A DNA stretch of 64,000 nucleotides, from the NCBI RefSeq assembly GCF_003259525.1, contig NZ_QLLO01000001.1, forward strand, positions 372,001 to 436,000, read 5' to 3'. The position numbers were made by a program, and so were the translations under genes. Below, piece by piece: positions 9,446 through 18,405 of the stretch; positions within the stretch are counted from its first letter, which is position 1; every line of letters begins with the position of its first letter. This stretch comes from Olleya aquimaris (GTDB lineage Bacteria > Bacteroidota > Bacteroidia > Flavobacteriales > Flavobacteriaceae). Below the pieces are notes generated by a model. That model made no database searches and had not been told where the DNA came from. It saw nothing but the letters and a program-made list of their open reading frames with translations.

Positions 9446-10357
9446 ATGATTATAAAACCCCAAATCTATAATCTAAAGTTAGTTATTGTTGCGCTTTCAA
9501 CATTAATCTGCGCTTTAGGTTATTTTAGTTACACCAACTATACTTCTTTAAACGAGTATCACAAATTTTTATTAGATGAGAATGCTTCAGTAGAAGCAGA
9601 GCTTAATGAATTGGCTTTTAATTATAATGCTCTACAAATAGATAATAGAGATTTACAATCTAAGCTAGAGGATTCTAAAATTAGAATTGCAAGAATCTTA
9701 GATTCTGTAAAATATCTTAAACCAGATGTATATCTGGTAGCTCACTACAAAAAGCAATTAGAGTTGTTAAAAAGTGAAAACAAAAAGATTTTACAATTAG
9801 TAGACCAATTACATGCTGAAAACGAATTTTTAAAACAAGAATCGCTTCGAGTTGAAGAACAGCTTAATGAAACGATTACTATGTCTGAAGATTTAAAAGT
9901 TGAAAATTCTACTTTATCCAGAATTAACAGACGTTATGAAAACAAAATCAAAAAAGCTAAGGTCCTTAATGTTAAAGATGTATTTGTAGAAGGCGTAAGA
10001 CGCATTACAAGTAGTGGTAGTATAAAAAGTACCACCTCTGCTAAAAGAGCAAAAAAGTTAAACGTATGTTTTACAATTCCAGATAACAAATTTACTAGTA
10101 AAGGTAAAAAAGTGTTATATGTGCAAGTAGTAGACCCAAAAAATAATGTTGTAGGTGATAAAGGCGAAGTAAAAATGCAAGGAGATTCTTCATTGATTTT
10201 TAGTAAAAAACTTGTTGTAAATTATAATAATGACAGCTTACAAGAATGTATTTTTGTAGAACCCTTAGATAATGAACCATTCGTAAAAGGAAATTACTAC
10301 ATAAATATTTATCATAACAATACTTTAATTGGTAAAACATCATTGTCCCTTAAATAG
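9446..10357 (+). CDS. Membrane-anchored coiled-coil protein, tandem paralog 1
   Basis: The protein has 303 residues. After a short cytoplasmic start there is one membrane helix (about 12-29). A long coiled coil rich in Glu, Asn, Leu and Lys spans about 35-175. A compact C-terminal domain (about 195-303) has a beta-sandwich-like pattern ending NYYINIYHNNTLIGKTSLSLK. The same plan and the same ends occur in the next gene, so the two are a tandem duplication. No catalytic motif is seen. It may bridge the inner membrane and periplasm. The function is unknown; homologues exist in Flavobacteriaceae as hypothetical or chromosome-partition-like proteins. Confidence 0.75.
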   Translation: MIIKPQIYNLKLVIVALSTLICALGYFSYTNYTSLNEYHKFLLDENASVEAELNELAFNYNALQIDNRDLQSKLEDSKIRIARILDSVKYLKPDVYLVAHYKKQLELLKSENKKILQLVDQLHAENEFLKQESLRVEEQLNETITMSEDLKVENSTLSRINRRYENKIKKAKVLNVKDVFVEGVRRITSSGSIKSTTSAKRAKKLNVCFTIPDNKFTSKGKKVLYVQVVDPKNNVVGDKGEVKMQGDSSLIFSKKLVVNYNNDSLQECIFVEPLDNEPFVKGNYYINIYHNNTLIGKTSLSLK

Positions 10358-10386
10358 CTAACAGTCTAAATATTAATCCATTTATT

Positions 10387-10428
10387 AAAAAAACGCTTTG
10401 GTATATCTACCTTAAGCGTTTTTTTTTG
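10387..10428 (+). terminator. Intrinsic terminator between the two coiled-coil paralogs
   Basis: A-rich 5' arm ending ACGCTT (to 10398), loop of about 15 bases, then AAGCG and a run of nine or more T. It separates paralog 1 from paralog 2, so paralog 2 should have its own promoter. Confidence 0.75.
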
Positions 10429-10526
10429 ACATTTTATAAAGTTCAACAATTTTTTTACCCCTTTATCGATTATAATCAGTTAGCTATATAATTAATCTAT
10501 ATTTTTAATTCGTAATTTATACAAAA

Positions 10527-11432
10527 ATGATAGTTTTCCCTCAAACTTACAATTACAGGTTAATAATAGGCTCGTTAGTCATAATTCTAGTAATGTTAGG
10601 ATCTTATACAATTTCTAACTACACGACTTTAGAAAATTATAAAACCTACATCTCTCAAGAAAAAAAACTGTTAGAAAATGAATTATCAGAAATGATTTTA
10701 CGTTTTGATGATGTTCAGGTAGATAACAAACAATTAAATGATAAACTAGAACAGTCTAAAACCAAAATAAAATCTATTTTAGATTCTATTAAAACATTAA
10801 AGCCAAGCACGTCTTTATTAACACTATATCGTTCTAAAATAAGATTATTACAAGATGAAAAGACAGAAGTGTTACAGTTAGTAGATAACCTTAAACAAGA
10901 AAATTTACGTCTTTCTGAAAAAGCAGAGTATGCAGAAAAAGAACTGTTAAGTGCTAAAGATCTAACAACTACTTTAAAGGTAGAAAATCAAGACCTAGTT
11001 TCTACAAATTCCGATTTAACTAAAAAGATTAAAAGTGCAAGCCATCTAGAAATAGAACAATTAAACGCTAAAGCAGTCAAGCGTATTACTTCTAAAAGAA
11101 TGATAAGCACTAATAATTCAAATAAAACAAACAAGTTGTTTGTTGAGTTTACTATTTCAAAAAACAAATTAGTGCAAGACGGAGAAAAAGATATTTACAT
11201 CCAAATACTTAGTCCTAGTAACAATATTATTGCCGATCAAGGATCTGTAAATTTTGGTAAACAATCTTTAATTTATAGTAAAAAAATTAAGGTAGACTAT
11301 AAGCATGAAGATATAAATATTAATACTTTAATTACAACAGATGCAGATCAACCCTTAACTAAGGGGATTTATTTTGTAAATATTTTTTACGATAATACTA
11401 AGCTAGGAAGTACCACAATAACACTTAAATAG
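10527..11432 (+). CDS. Membrane-anchored coiled-coil protein, tandem paralog 2
   Basis: A 301-residue protein with the same build as the gene before it: membrane helix about 11-29, coiled coil about 35-175, and a C-terminal domain ending IYFVNIFYDNTKLGSTTITLK. Matching features include the N-terminal PQTYN (PQIYN in paralog 1), LDSIKTLKPS (LDSVKYLKPD), RITSKRMIS (RITSSGSIK) and IYSKKIKVDY (IFSKKLVVNY). The sequences have drifted well apart, so the duplication is not recent. Each copy has its own terminator. No function can be assigned. Confidence 0.75.
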   Translation: MIVFPQTYNYRLIIGSLVIILVMLGSYTISNYTTLENYKTYISQEKKLLENELSEMILRFDDVQVDNKQLNDKLEQSKTKIKSILDSIKTLKPSTSLLTLYRSKIRLLQDEKTEVLQLVDNLKQENLRLSEKAEYAEKELLSAKDLTTTLKVENQDLVSTNSDLTKKIKSASHLEIEQLNAKAVKRITSKRMISTNNSNKTNKLFVEFTISKNKLVQDGEKDIYIQILSPSNNIIADQGSVNFGKQSLIYSKKIKVDYKHEDININTLITTDADQPLTKGIYFVNIFYDNTKLGSTTITLK

Positions 11433-11450
11433 CTTTTAGAAAATCAATAT

Positions 11451-11484
11451 AAAACAGCCATTACAACTGTAATGGTTTTTTTTT
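11451..11484 (+). terminator. Intrinsic terminator after coiled-coil paralog 2
   Basis: Stem CCATTAC / GTAATGG (11458-11464 with 11469-11475), loop AACT, then nine T. It ends the paralog unit before the methyltransferase gene. Confidence 0.75.
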
Positions 11485-11544
11485 GCTCTTTTAGCAAATA
11501 ATAAAAAGCCTATATTCGTTTAAAATTTTAAAAATCATCTTTTT

Positions 11545-12102
11545 TTGAACAAATTCAAATTTTTAAAAGAATCTTTAAAAAGTATTAAAACATCTGGAAC
11601 TATATTTCCAAGCTCAAGATTCTTAACCACTAAATTACTTAAAGGTATTGACTTTAATAAGCCAAATCTTATAGTAGAATTTGGTCCTGGAAATGGTAAA
11701 ATAACTAAAGAGATTTTAAAACAATTACACCCAGACAGTAAGCTAATTGTTTTTGAAATAAATGACAATTTTTATAACGAGCTTTTGAAAATAAACGACA
11801 ACAGATTAGTTGTAATAAATCAGTCTGCTAATTCTATATTAGAAGTTATTAAAACGCATGGTTTTGAAGCTGTAGATTATATTGTCTCTAGTTTACCACT
11901 TACTAATATTCCTAAGACAATAACAGACACTATTCTAGAAAATGCTTACAAAAGCCTGAAACCTAATGGGTACTTTTTTCAATACCAATACAGTTTAACC
12001 TATTACTCAGCATTAAAAGAAATGTTTAAAGGGCGTATAACCTTAAGTTTTGAGCCTTTAAATATTCCACCAGCATTTATTTATTCTTGCCAAAAAGACT
12101 AA
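11545..12102 (+). CDS. SAM-dependent methyltransferase (phospholipid N-methyltransferase-like)
   Basis: The protein has 185 residues. The class I methyltransferase motif I reads LIVEFGPGNGKITKE (about 42-56). The segment before it (KTSGTIFPSSRFLTTKLL) is typical of small proteins annotated as phospholipid N-methyltransferase or rRNA dimethylase-like. The only plausible start is TTG at 11545, because no ATG lies nearby in frame and the N-terminal motif begins within a few residues. The substrate is not shown by the sequence. A lipid is the usual guess for this group. Confidence 0.7.
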   Translation: MNKFKFLKESLKSIKTSGTIFPSSRFLTTKLLKGIDFNKPNLIVEFGPGNGKITKEILKQLHPDSKLIVFEINDNFYNELLKINDNRLVVINQSANSILEVIKTHGFEAVDYIVSSLPLTNIPKTITDTILENAYKSLKPNGYFFQYQYSLTYYSALKEMFKGRITLSFEPLNIPPAFIYSCQKD

Positions 12103-12113
12103 TCATTTTTTGG

Positions 12114-12143
12114 TTGTACACTTTTATTTATCGTTTATCTTTG
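12114..12143 (+). promoter_or_regulatory. glyS promoter (-33 TTG and -7 TATCTTTG)
   Basis: TTG at 12114-12116 and TATCTTTG at 12136-12143 are separated by 19 bp, which fits the Bacteroidota housekeeping sigma consensus well. The -7 box ends only 7 bp before the ATG, so the transcript should have almost no leader. Confidence 0.7.
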
Positions 12144-12150
12144 TGCCATT

Positions 12151-13695
12151 ATGGCAAACAACGACGATCAATTTAAAAAAGTAATCTCTCACGCAAAAGA
12201 GTATGGTTACGTATTCCAAAGTAGCGAGATCTATGATGGATTAAGTGCTGTGTATGACTACGCACAAAACGGAGTAGAATTAAAGAAAAACATACGCGAC
12301 TATTGGTGGAAAGCAATGGTGCAATTAAATGATAATATTGTTGGGCTAGATGCTGCAATATTTATGCATCCAACTACTTGGAAAGCTTCTGGACACGTGG
12401 ATGCTTTTAGCGATCCGTTAATAGATAATAAGGATTCTAAAAAACGCTATAGAGCAGATGTTTTAGTAGAAGATTATTGCGCAAAAATAGAAACTAAAAT
12501 AGACAAAGAAGTTGCTAAAGCAGCTAAGCGTTTTGGTGAAGCGTTTAATAAAGAAGAATTTTTAGCAACAAATGGTCGCGTGTTAGGTTACCAAGAAAAA
12601 ATTGACACCATACTAAAGCGTTTAGGTAAATCTCTTGAAAACGAAGATTTAGCAGATGTAAAAGCACTAATTGAAGAATTAGAAATTGCATGTCCCTTAA
12701 GTGGAAGTAGAAATTGGACAGACGTTAAGCAATTTAACCTCATGTTTGGTACTAAGTTAGGTGCAAGTGCAGAAACTGCAATGGATTTATATTTACGTCC
12801 AGAAACTGCTCAAGGTATTTTTGTAAACTTTTTAAATGTCCAAAAAACGGGACGTATGAAAATTCCGTTTGGAATAGCACAAACCGGAAAAGCCTTTAGA
12901 AACGAGATTGTTGCAAGACAGTTTATTTTTAGAATGCGCGAGTTTGAGCAAATGGAAATGCAATTTTTTATCAAACCAGGCACTCAAAAAGAGTGGTTTG
13001 ATTACTGGAAAGAAACCCGTTTAAAATGGCATAAATCACTTGGTTTAGGAGAAGACAATTACCGTTTTCATGACCACGAAAAACTAGCACATTATGCAGA
13101 TGCAGCTACAGATATCGAGTTTAAATTCCCGTTTGGTTTTAAAGAATTAGAAGGTATACACAGTCGTACAGATTTTGATTTAAAACAACACGAAGAATAC
13201 TCTGGAAAAAAACTTCAATATTTTGATCACGAAGACAATGCAAGTTACACACCATATGTGCTAGAAACTTCAATTGGATTAGATCGAATGTTTTTAGCAG
13301 TGTTTTCAAATTCTCTAATGGACGAAACCTTAGAAGACGGAAGTGAAAGAACCGTTTTAAAATTACCTGCAGTTCTAGCACCAATAAAAGCAGCTATATT
13401 ACCTTTAGTTAGAAAAGATGAAGCTTTAACTAAAATGGCAAAAGACATTGTAGATGATTTAAAATGGGATTTTAATGTGTTTTATGACGAGAAGGATGCT
13501 GTAGGTAAACGATACAGGCGTCAAGATGCAGCAGGAACACCATTTTGTATTACCGTAGATGGTGAAAGCTTAGAAGATAATACAGTTACCATTAGACATA
13601 GAGATACAATGGAACAAAAACGAGTTAAAATAGACCAATTAAGAGATATTATTAAAAAAGAGGTAGATGTTAAAGAATGGTTGCTGAAAATGTAA
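12151..13695 (+). CDS. glyS: Glycyl-tRNA synthetase (single-chain alpha2 type)
   Basis: A class II aminoacyl-tRNA synthetase of 514 residues that charges tRNA-Gly in the cytoplasm. It is the homodimeric type found in Bacteroidota, archaea and eukaryotes, not the alpha2-beta2 bacterial type. Visible motifs are the N-terminal FQSSEIYDGLSAVYDYA, the motif 2 region RPETAQGIFVNFLNV and FRNEIVARQFIFRMREFEQ, and motif 3 TSIGLDRMFLAVF. The C-terminal anticodon-binding domain starts near residue 395 (LPAVLAPIKAAILPL). A good promoter lies directly upstream. Length and motifs are normal. Confidence 0.98.
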   Translation: MANNDDQFKKVISHAKEYGYVFQSSEIYDGLSAVYDYAQNGVELKKNIRDYWWKAMVQLNDNIVGLDAAIFMHPTTWKASGHVDAFSDPLIDNKDSKKRYRADVLVEDYCAKIETKIDKEVAKAAKRFGEAFNKEEFLATNGRVLGYQEKIDTILKRLGKSLENEDLADVKALIEELEIACPLSGSRNWTDVKQFNLMFGTKLGASAETAMDLYLRPETAQGIFVNFLNVQKTGRMKIPFGIAQTGKAFRNEIVARQFIFRMREFEQMEMQFFIKPGTQKEWFDYWKETRLKWHKSLGLGEDNYRFHDHEKLAHYADAATDIEFKFPFGFKELEGIHSRTDFDLKQHEEYSGKKLQYFDHEDNASYTPYVLETSIGLDRMFLAVFSNSLMDETLEDGSERTVLKLPAVLAPIKAAILPLVRKDEALTKMAKDIVDDLKWDFNVFYDEKDAVGKRYRRQDAAGTPFCITVDGESLEDNTVTIRHRDTMEQKRVKIDQLRDIIKKEVDVKEWLLKM

Positions 13696-13759
13696 TTCTC
13701 AGGTTATTTATAAAACTTAAATTAATTACTACCTTTACACAAATTAAAAACTAAATTCT

Positions 13760-14194
13760 ATGTATTCAACTGTAAAAATGTTACACTCATATTGGGCGTA
13801 TCTAGTATTGTTTATGATTGTAGTAGCTACTTTTAATGCACTGTATAAAACAATTGCTAAAAAAGAATATGAAGCTAGAGACTTTAGACTTTCATTATTT
13901 ACTTTAATAGTGTCACACATCCATTTACTAATAGGAATTGTGTTGTGGTTTGCATCAGATTATTTTTCTGAAATGAGTATGGGAGAGATCATGAAAAACG
14001 CTACCATGCGTTCAAATGTAGTCGAACATCCTCTAACTATGATAATTGCTGTAGCATTAATAACTATAGGCTACTCAAAACATAAAAAGAAACTTACCTC
14101 TGATAAAAAATTAAAAACCATAGCTATATTTTATACTTTAGCTTTAATACTAGTGCTAGCAAAAATCCCATGGAAAACATGGTTAAACTTATAA
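13760..14194 (+). CDS. Small four-helix membrane protein, cytochrome b-like
   Basis: A 144-residue inner-membrane protein with four predicted membrane segments (about 9-29, 46-66, 86-105, 118-136). Conserved-looking histidines occur at His9 in MLHSYWAY, in SHIHLLIG near 52-54, and in VEHPLTM near 88. Paired histidines in helices fit heme b ligation, and homologues in Flavobacteriaceae are often labelled cytochrome B. That label is weak evidence. It stands alone between glyS and a bidirectional terminator. Confidence 0.7.
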   Translation: MYSTVKMLHSYWAYLVLFMIVVATFNALYKTIAKKEYEARDFRLSLFTLIVSHIHLLIGIVLWFASDYFSEMSMGEIMKNATMRSNVVEHPLTMIIAVALITIGYSKHKKKLTSDKKLKTIAIFYTLALILVLAKIPWKTWLNL

Positions 14195-14197
14195 CAT

Positions 14198-14228
14198 AAA
14201 AAAGCGACCTAAACAGGTCGCTTTTTTT
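14198..14228. terminator. Bidirectional terminator
   Basis: Perfect stem AGCGACCT / AGGTCGCT (14203-14210 with 14215-14222), loop AAAC, with A-run on the left and T-run on the right. It serves both the cytochrome b-like gene and the convergent endonuclease/phosphatase gene. Confidence 0.88.
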
Positions 14229-14247
14229 ATTTGGGAGATATATAATT

Positions 14248-15351
14248 TTAATCTTCTGTTTCTTCTGATTCTTCGGTTTTCTTTACACTAGGTGTAGCGT
14301 CTTTAACTTCTTTTATTAAGTAAATATAAACAGGGTAGTGATCACTAAATCCTCCTGTAAAACCACCATCAGCAAAACTTCTAAAAGGATAGCCTTCATA
14401 ACGTCCTTTTTTATTGATTAAGTAGTTTTTGTTAAAAATACCGGCTTTAAAATAAGTCCAATTATCGTAGTCTTTTTCAAGAAATGGTTTAGTAACCATA
14501 ATTTGGTCAAATAAACTCCAAGAATCTCTGTAACCAGTAGTTCCTAATCCTTTTTTATACATATCAATAAACGGATTATAAATTCCTTTAAAGGCTACTT
14601 TACTTTGTTTACGCTCTGCTTTTAAAACGTCTTTTACACTAGCATTATTAGGGTTGTCGTTTAAATCTCCCATTGTTATAACTTTAGCGTATGGGTCTAT
14701 AGATTGTAAACTATCTATTAAACGCTTGTTTAATTTTGCAGCAGCAACACGTTTAGATCTACTTCTGGCTTCACCTCCTCGTCTTGAAGGCCAATGGTTA
14801 ACAATAATATGTATGGTTTCTCCTTCTAATTGTCCAGTAACTAATAACTGGTCTCTAGTATTAATACGTTCTCTTGATTCGTCATCATAAATCTTTAAAG
14901 TGTGCGTACTTTTAGAGACTACTTGAAATAAAGATTTTTGATATAATAAACCAACATCTATACTTCTGTTATCAGGTCCATCAAAATGAACAATGCCATA
15001 ATCCTTTGCTAATAATAAAGGGTCATTAACAACATCTTCTAATACATTTACATTTTCAATCTCGCAAACGCCAACTAAAGCTGGAGTATTGTTGGTTACT
15101 TCGCTACCAACATCTGCTATAACACGAGCCATGTTATGTACTTTTTTCTTGTAGATTTCTGCACGATCCGCTTTAATTTCCATCATTGGACTTGCTTCAT
15201 CGTTTTTTGTTGGATCATTGATTGTGTCAAACAAATTTTCTAGATTATAAAAAGCTACAGTGTGTACTTTAAATTTCTTTTTTTCTTGCGCATTTACACT
15301 TACAAATACTACTAATAATAGTACAGTAAGCAAGTAGTTTAGGTGTTTCAT
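14248..15351 (-). CDS. Secreted endonuclease/exonuclease/phosphatase-family protein
   Basis: The protein has 367 residues. A Sec signal peptide ends VSVNAQ near residue 22. The rest matches the DNase I-like EEP fold: VAFYNLENLFD at the start, VGVCEIENVNVLEDV (catalytic Glu), VNHWPSRRGG, MGDLNDNPNN and the final SDHYPVYIYL (catalytic Asp-His). The family cuts phosphodiesters in nucleic acids, phospholipids or inositol phosphates. A short acidic tail follows. It is divergent from a TonB receptor and a DUF5689 lipoprotein, a grouping I have seen repeatedly in Flavobacteriia. This suggests a joint role in gaining phosphate or nucleosides from polymers (inference). Confidence 0.88.
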   Translation of the reverse strand: MKHLNYLLTVLLLVVFVSVNAQEKKKFKVHTVAFYNLENLFDTINDPTKNDEASPMMEIKADRAEIYKKKVHNMARVIADVGSEVTNNTPALVGVCEIENVNVLEDVVNDPLLLAKDYGIVHFDGPDNRSIDVGLLYQKSLFQVVSKSTHTLKIYDDESRERINTRDQLLVTGQLEGETIHIIVNHWPSRRGGEARSRSKRVAAAKLNKRLIDSLQSIDPYAKVITMGDLNDNPNNASVKDVLKAERKQSKVAFKGIYNPFIDMYKKGLGTTGYRDSWSLFDQIMVTKPFLEKDYDNWTYFKAGIFNKNYLINKKGRYEGYPFRSFADGGFTGGFSDHYPVYIYLIKEVKDATPSVKKTEESEETED

Positions 15352-15426
15352 TAACTTTGAGTGTTACTTTTTTGTTATGTTATTTACAAAACTCTTGCCA
15401 AAAGTAGATATTTATTATAAATAATG

Positions 15427-15434
15427 TAAATTTG
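15427..15434 (+). promoter_or_regulatory. -7 box of the TonB receptor operon
   Basis: TAAATTTG matches TAnnTTTG, 58 bp before the ATG at 15493. No -33 TTG lies at 17-23 bp, so the promoter may need an activator. Confidence 0.45.
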
Positions 15435-15492
15435 CACGCCTTAAATAATAATTATTTAACGCAGCAACCATTTATTAACTATAATTTATAGT

Positions 15493-18372
15493 ATGAAAAA
15501 AAGTTTTTTATTTTTCTTATTAGGAATTTTCTCAACATGTACTGTTCTAGCTCAAGACACTATTGTAAAAGGTAGTGTGAAAGATGCGGTTACTAACGAG
15601 CCTCTTCCTAATGTAACAGTAACAATTGAAGATTCTGGATTATCTACTAAAACAGATGCTTTAGGTCAATTTATCTTCAATAAAGGTATTCCACTAGGTG
15701 AGCAAATTCTTAAAATTGAACAAGTAGATTATACTACTAAGCATTATCCTATTATTGTTAATCAAGGTCAAACTGTAGATATTCAGGATATGACTTTAGC
15801 ATACAATGCAAGCGATAAAAAGGATCTGTACATTATTTCTATCTCAGATGATCAACTAAACAGTGAGGATGATGGATTAACTAGTAATGTATCAGGTTTA
15901 TTACAGTCTTCTAGAGACATCTTTTTAAATGCTGCTGCATTTGACTTTAGTGCGACGTTTTTTAGACCAAGAGGTTTAGACAACGCTAATGGTAAAGTAT
16001 TAATTAACGGTTTAGAATTAAATAAACAATCTACTGGTAGACCACAATGGGGAAACTGGGGAGGAATTAATGACTTACAGCGTAATCAAGAATTCTCTAT
16101 GGGAATCTCTCCTAACGATTACAACTTTGGTGATTTAGCAGGAACTAATAACATTATAATGAGAGCCTCTAAATACCGTGAAGGTGGACGTTTATCTTTT
16201 GCTTCTGCAAACAGAAGTTATGAGGGTCGTTTAATGGCAAGTTATAGTTCTGGATTAATGGAAGATGGATGGGCTTATAGCTTATTAGCGTCTAGACGAT
16301 TTGGAGACGGAGGATATGTAGAAGGAACACTTTATGATGCTAATTCTTTTGTTGCTTCTGTAGAAAAAAAGATTAACGATAATCACAGTATAAACTTCAC
16401 ATCAATCTACGCTCAAAACAGAAGAGGTAGAGGTACCGCTTTAACTCAAGAAGTATTTGAGTTAAAAGGAAGACAATACAACCCATTTTGGGGAGAATTA
16501 AACGGTGAAATAAGAAATTCTAGAATTAGAAGAATTGAAGAACCAATTATAATGTTAAACCATTATTGGGATATTTCTGAAAAAACGTCTATAAACACAA
16601 ACATCGGTTACCAATTTGGTGAAACAGGAAACACCAGAGTTGATAATGGTGGTACACGTTTAGTAACTTTTCAAGGACAAGACAGTTATATAGGTGGAGC
16701 AAGAAATACAGACCCAACCTATTACCAAAACTTACCTAGTTATCATTTAAATGTAGATGGTGGTCCAACCGCTTACGATTATGAGTTAGCTTATCAAGCA
16801 CAACAATCGTTTTTAAACGATGGGCAATTTAACTGGAATGAGTTATACACTGCTAATGCAAATTTTGAAAACTCTGTATATGCTATCCAAGAAGATAGAA
16901 TAGATGACAAACAGTTAATGGCTAACATTATTTTTGACACAGAATTAAATGAAAATATTCGTTTAAACGCTGCAGTTAATTACAGAAAATTAAGTAGCGA
17001 AAACTTTGCTGAAGTTTCAGATTTATTAGGAGGTTCGGGTTACTTAGATGTCGATTTTTTCTCTGATGAAAATATTCAATCTACAGATGGCGTATTAACA
17101 ACTGCTCAATCGGATATTAGAAATCCAAACCGAATCGCTCAAGAAGGAGAGCGTTACAAATATAATTACGAGATTGATGCAAATGTTGTTGGAGGTTTTG
17201 CTCAAGCAGTATTTAAATATAGTAAAGTAGATTTTTACTTAGCAGGTAATGTGTCTAAAACAGACTACCAACGTACAGGTCTTTTTGAAAATGGATATTT
17301 TGCTGGTAATTCTTTTGGACAAGGTCCTAAAGTAGAATATGAAAACTTTGGTGTAAAAGCAGGAGCGACTTATAAAATCTCTGGTAAACATTTATTAGAT
17401 TTTAACGGAGCCTACATGACCAAAGCACCAAATATTAGAAACACGTTTGCTAATGTAAGACAGTCTAATATGTTATTAGAAGATGTAGATAGCGAAACTA
17501 TAAAAAGTGTTGACGCTAGTTACATTTTTAGATCACCAATTGTAAAAGCAAGATTAACTGGGTTTTATACTACGTTTGAAGATGCAACAGAAACTGGTTT
17601 TTATTTTAGTGAAGGGGTTGGTAGTAATTTAGTACAAGAAGCCATTACTGGTATCGAAAGATTACATTTTGGTGCAGAATTTGGTATAGAAGCTCAAGTA
17701 ACGCCTACTATAAAATTAAAAGGTGCTGCTTCTGTTGGACAATACACTTATAACAATAATCCAAACCTAACTTTTTACAGTCAAGAATTTGGTACAGGTA
17801 GAGCTATCTTTGGCGACGGAACAACAAACCTTAAAGATTTACATGTTGCTGGTGGACCAGAACGAGCTTACCAATTAGGATTTGAATATCGTGATCCAGA
17901 TTATTGGAATATTGGTGTAACTTTTAATCAATTTTCTAATGCCTATGTTGATGCAAGTGCTATAAAGCGTAGTACTGCTTTTGTAATTGACCCAGAATTA
18001 TATACAGATACACAATTTCAAGATGCAACTGCTGGTGGAAACCTATATGTAGTATCTGGAGGAGAAATTAATGATATAGACCCTGCAATTGCAAAACAAT
18101 TATTACAACAAGAGCAATTTGATGATTATATGTTAGTTAACGTTGTTGGAGGTAAATCTTGGAAAATAGACGACTATTTTGTTGGTTTCTTTGCAACTAT
18201 TAACAACATATTTGACCAAGAGTATAAAACAGGTGGTTTTGAGCAGTCAAGACGTGTAGATTATAGAAGTCAATTAGACGAGCAAACAAATGCTAATGGA
18301 CCTATTTTTGGTAATCGTTACTTTTTTGGTAATGGTACTACCTATTATTTAAATGTTTACGTAAGATTTTAA
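15493..18372 (+). CDS. TonB-dependent outer-membrane receptor with carboxypeptidase-like N-domain
   Basis: A 959-residue outer-membrane active transporter. The signal peptide ends VLAQD near 20. Residues about 24-105 form a CarboxypepD_reg-like beta-sandwich (KGSVKDAVTNEPLPNVTVTI). A plug domain follows (about 120-230, with FRPRGLDNANGKVLINGLELN), then the beta-barrel. The C-terminus ends in aromatic YLNVYVRF, as expected for BAM-inserted barrels. It is not a typical SusC because no SusD gene follows; the neighbour is a DUF5689 lipoprotein 33 bp downstream. The substrate is unknown. The divergent secreted nuclease/phosphatase hints at nucleotides, phosphate compounds or oligomers. Confidence 0.92.
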   Translation: MKKSFLFFLLGIFSTCTVLAQDTIVKGSVKDAVTNEPLPNVTVTIEDSGLSTKTDALGQFIFNKGIPLGEQILKIEQVDYTTKHYPIIVNQGQTVDIQDMTLAYNASDKKDLYIISISDDQLNSEDDGLTSNVSGLLQSSRDIFLNAAAFDFSATFFRPRGLDNANGKVLINGLELNKQSTGRPQWGNWGGINDLQRNQEFSMGISPNDYNFGDLAGTNNIIMRASKYREGGRLSFASANRSYEGRLMASYSSGLMEDGWAYSLLASRRFGDGGYVEGTLYDANSFVASVEKKINDNHSINFTSIYAQNRRGRGTALTQEVFELKGRQYNPFWGELNGEIRNSRIRRIEEPIIMLNHYWDISEKTSINTNIGYQFGETGNTRVDNGGTRLVTFQGQDSYIGGARNTDPTYYQNLPSYHLNVDGGPTAYDYELAYQAQQSFLNDGQFNWNELYTANANFENSVYAIQEDRIDDKQLMANIIFDTELNENIRLNAAVNYRKLSSENFAEVSDLLGGSGYLDVDFFSDENIQSTDGVLTTAQSDIRNPNRIAQEGERYKYNYEIDANVVGGFAQAVFKYSKVDFYLAGNVSKTDYQRTGLFENGYFAGNSFGQGPKVEYENFGVKAGATYKISGKHLLDFNGAYMTKAPNIRNTFANVRQSNMLLEDVDSETIKSVDASYIFRSPIVKARLTGFYTTFEDATETGFYFSEGVGSNLVQEAITGIERLHFGAEFGIEAQVTPTIKLKGAASVGQYTYNNNPNLTFYSQEFGTGRAIFGDGTTNLKDLHVAGGPERAYQLGFEYRDPDYWNIGVTFNQFSNAYVDASAIKRSTAFVIDPELYTDTQFQDATAGGNLYVVSGGEINDIDPAIAKQLLQQEQFDDYMLVNVVGGKSWKIDDYFVGFFATINNIFDQEYKTGGFEQSRRVDYRSQLDEQTNANGPIFGNRYFFGNGTTYYLNVYVRF

Positions 18373-18405
18373 TTATATTTATAGAAAAAATAAATTCAAG
18401 AAAAG

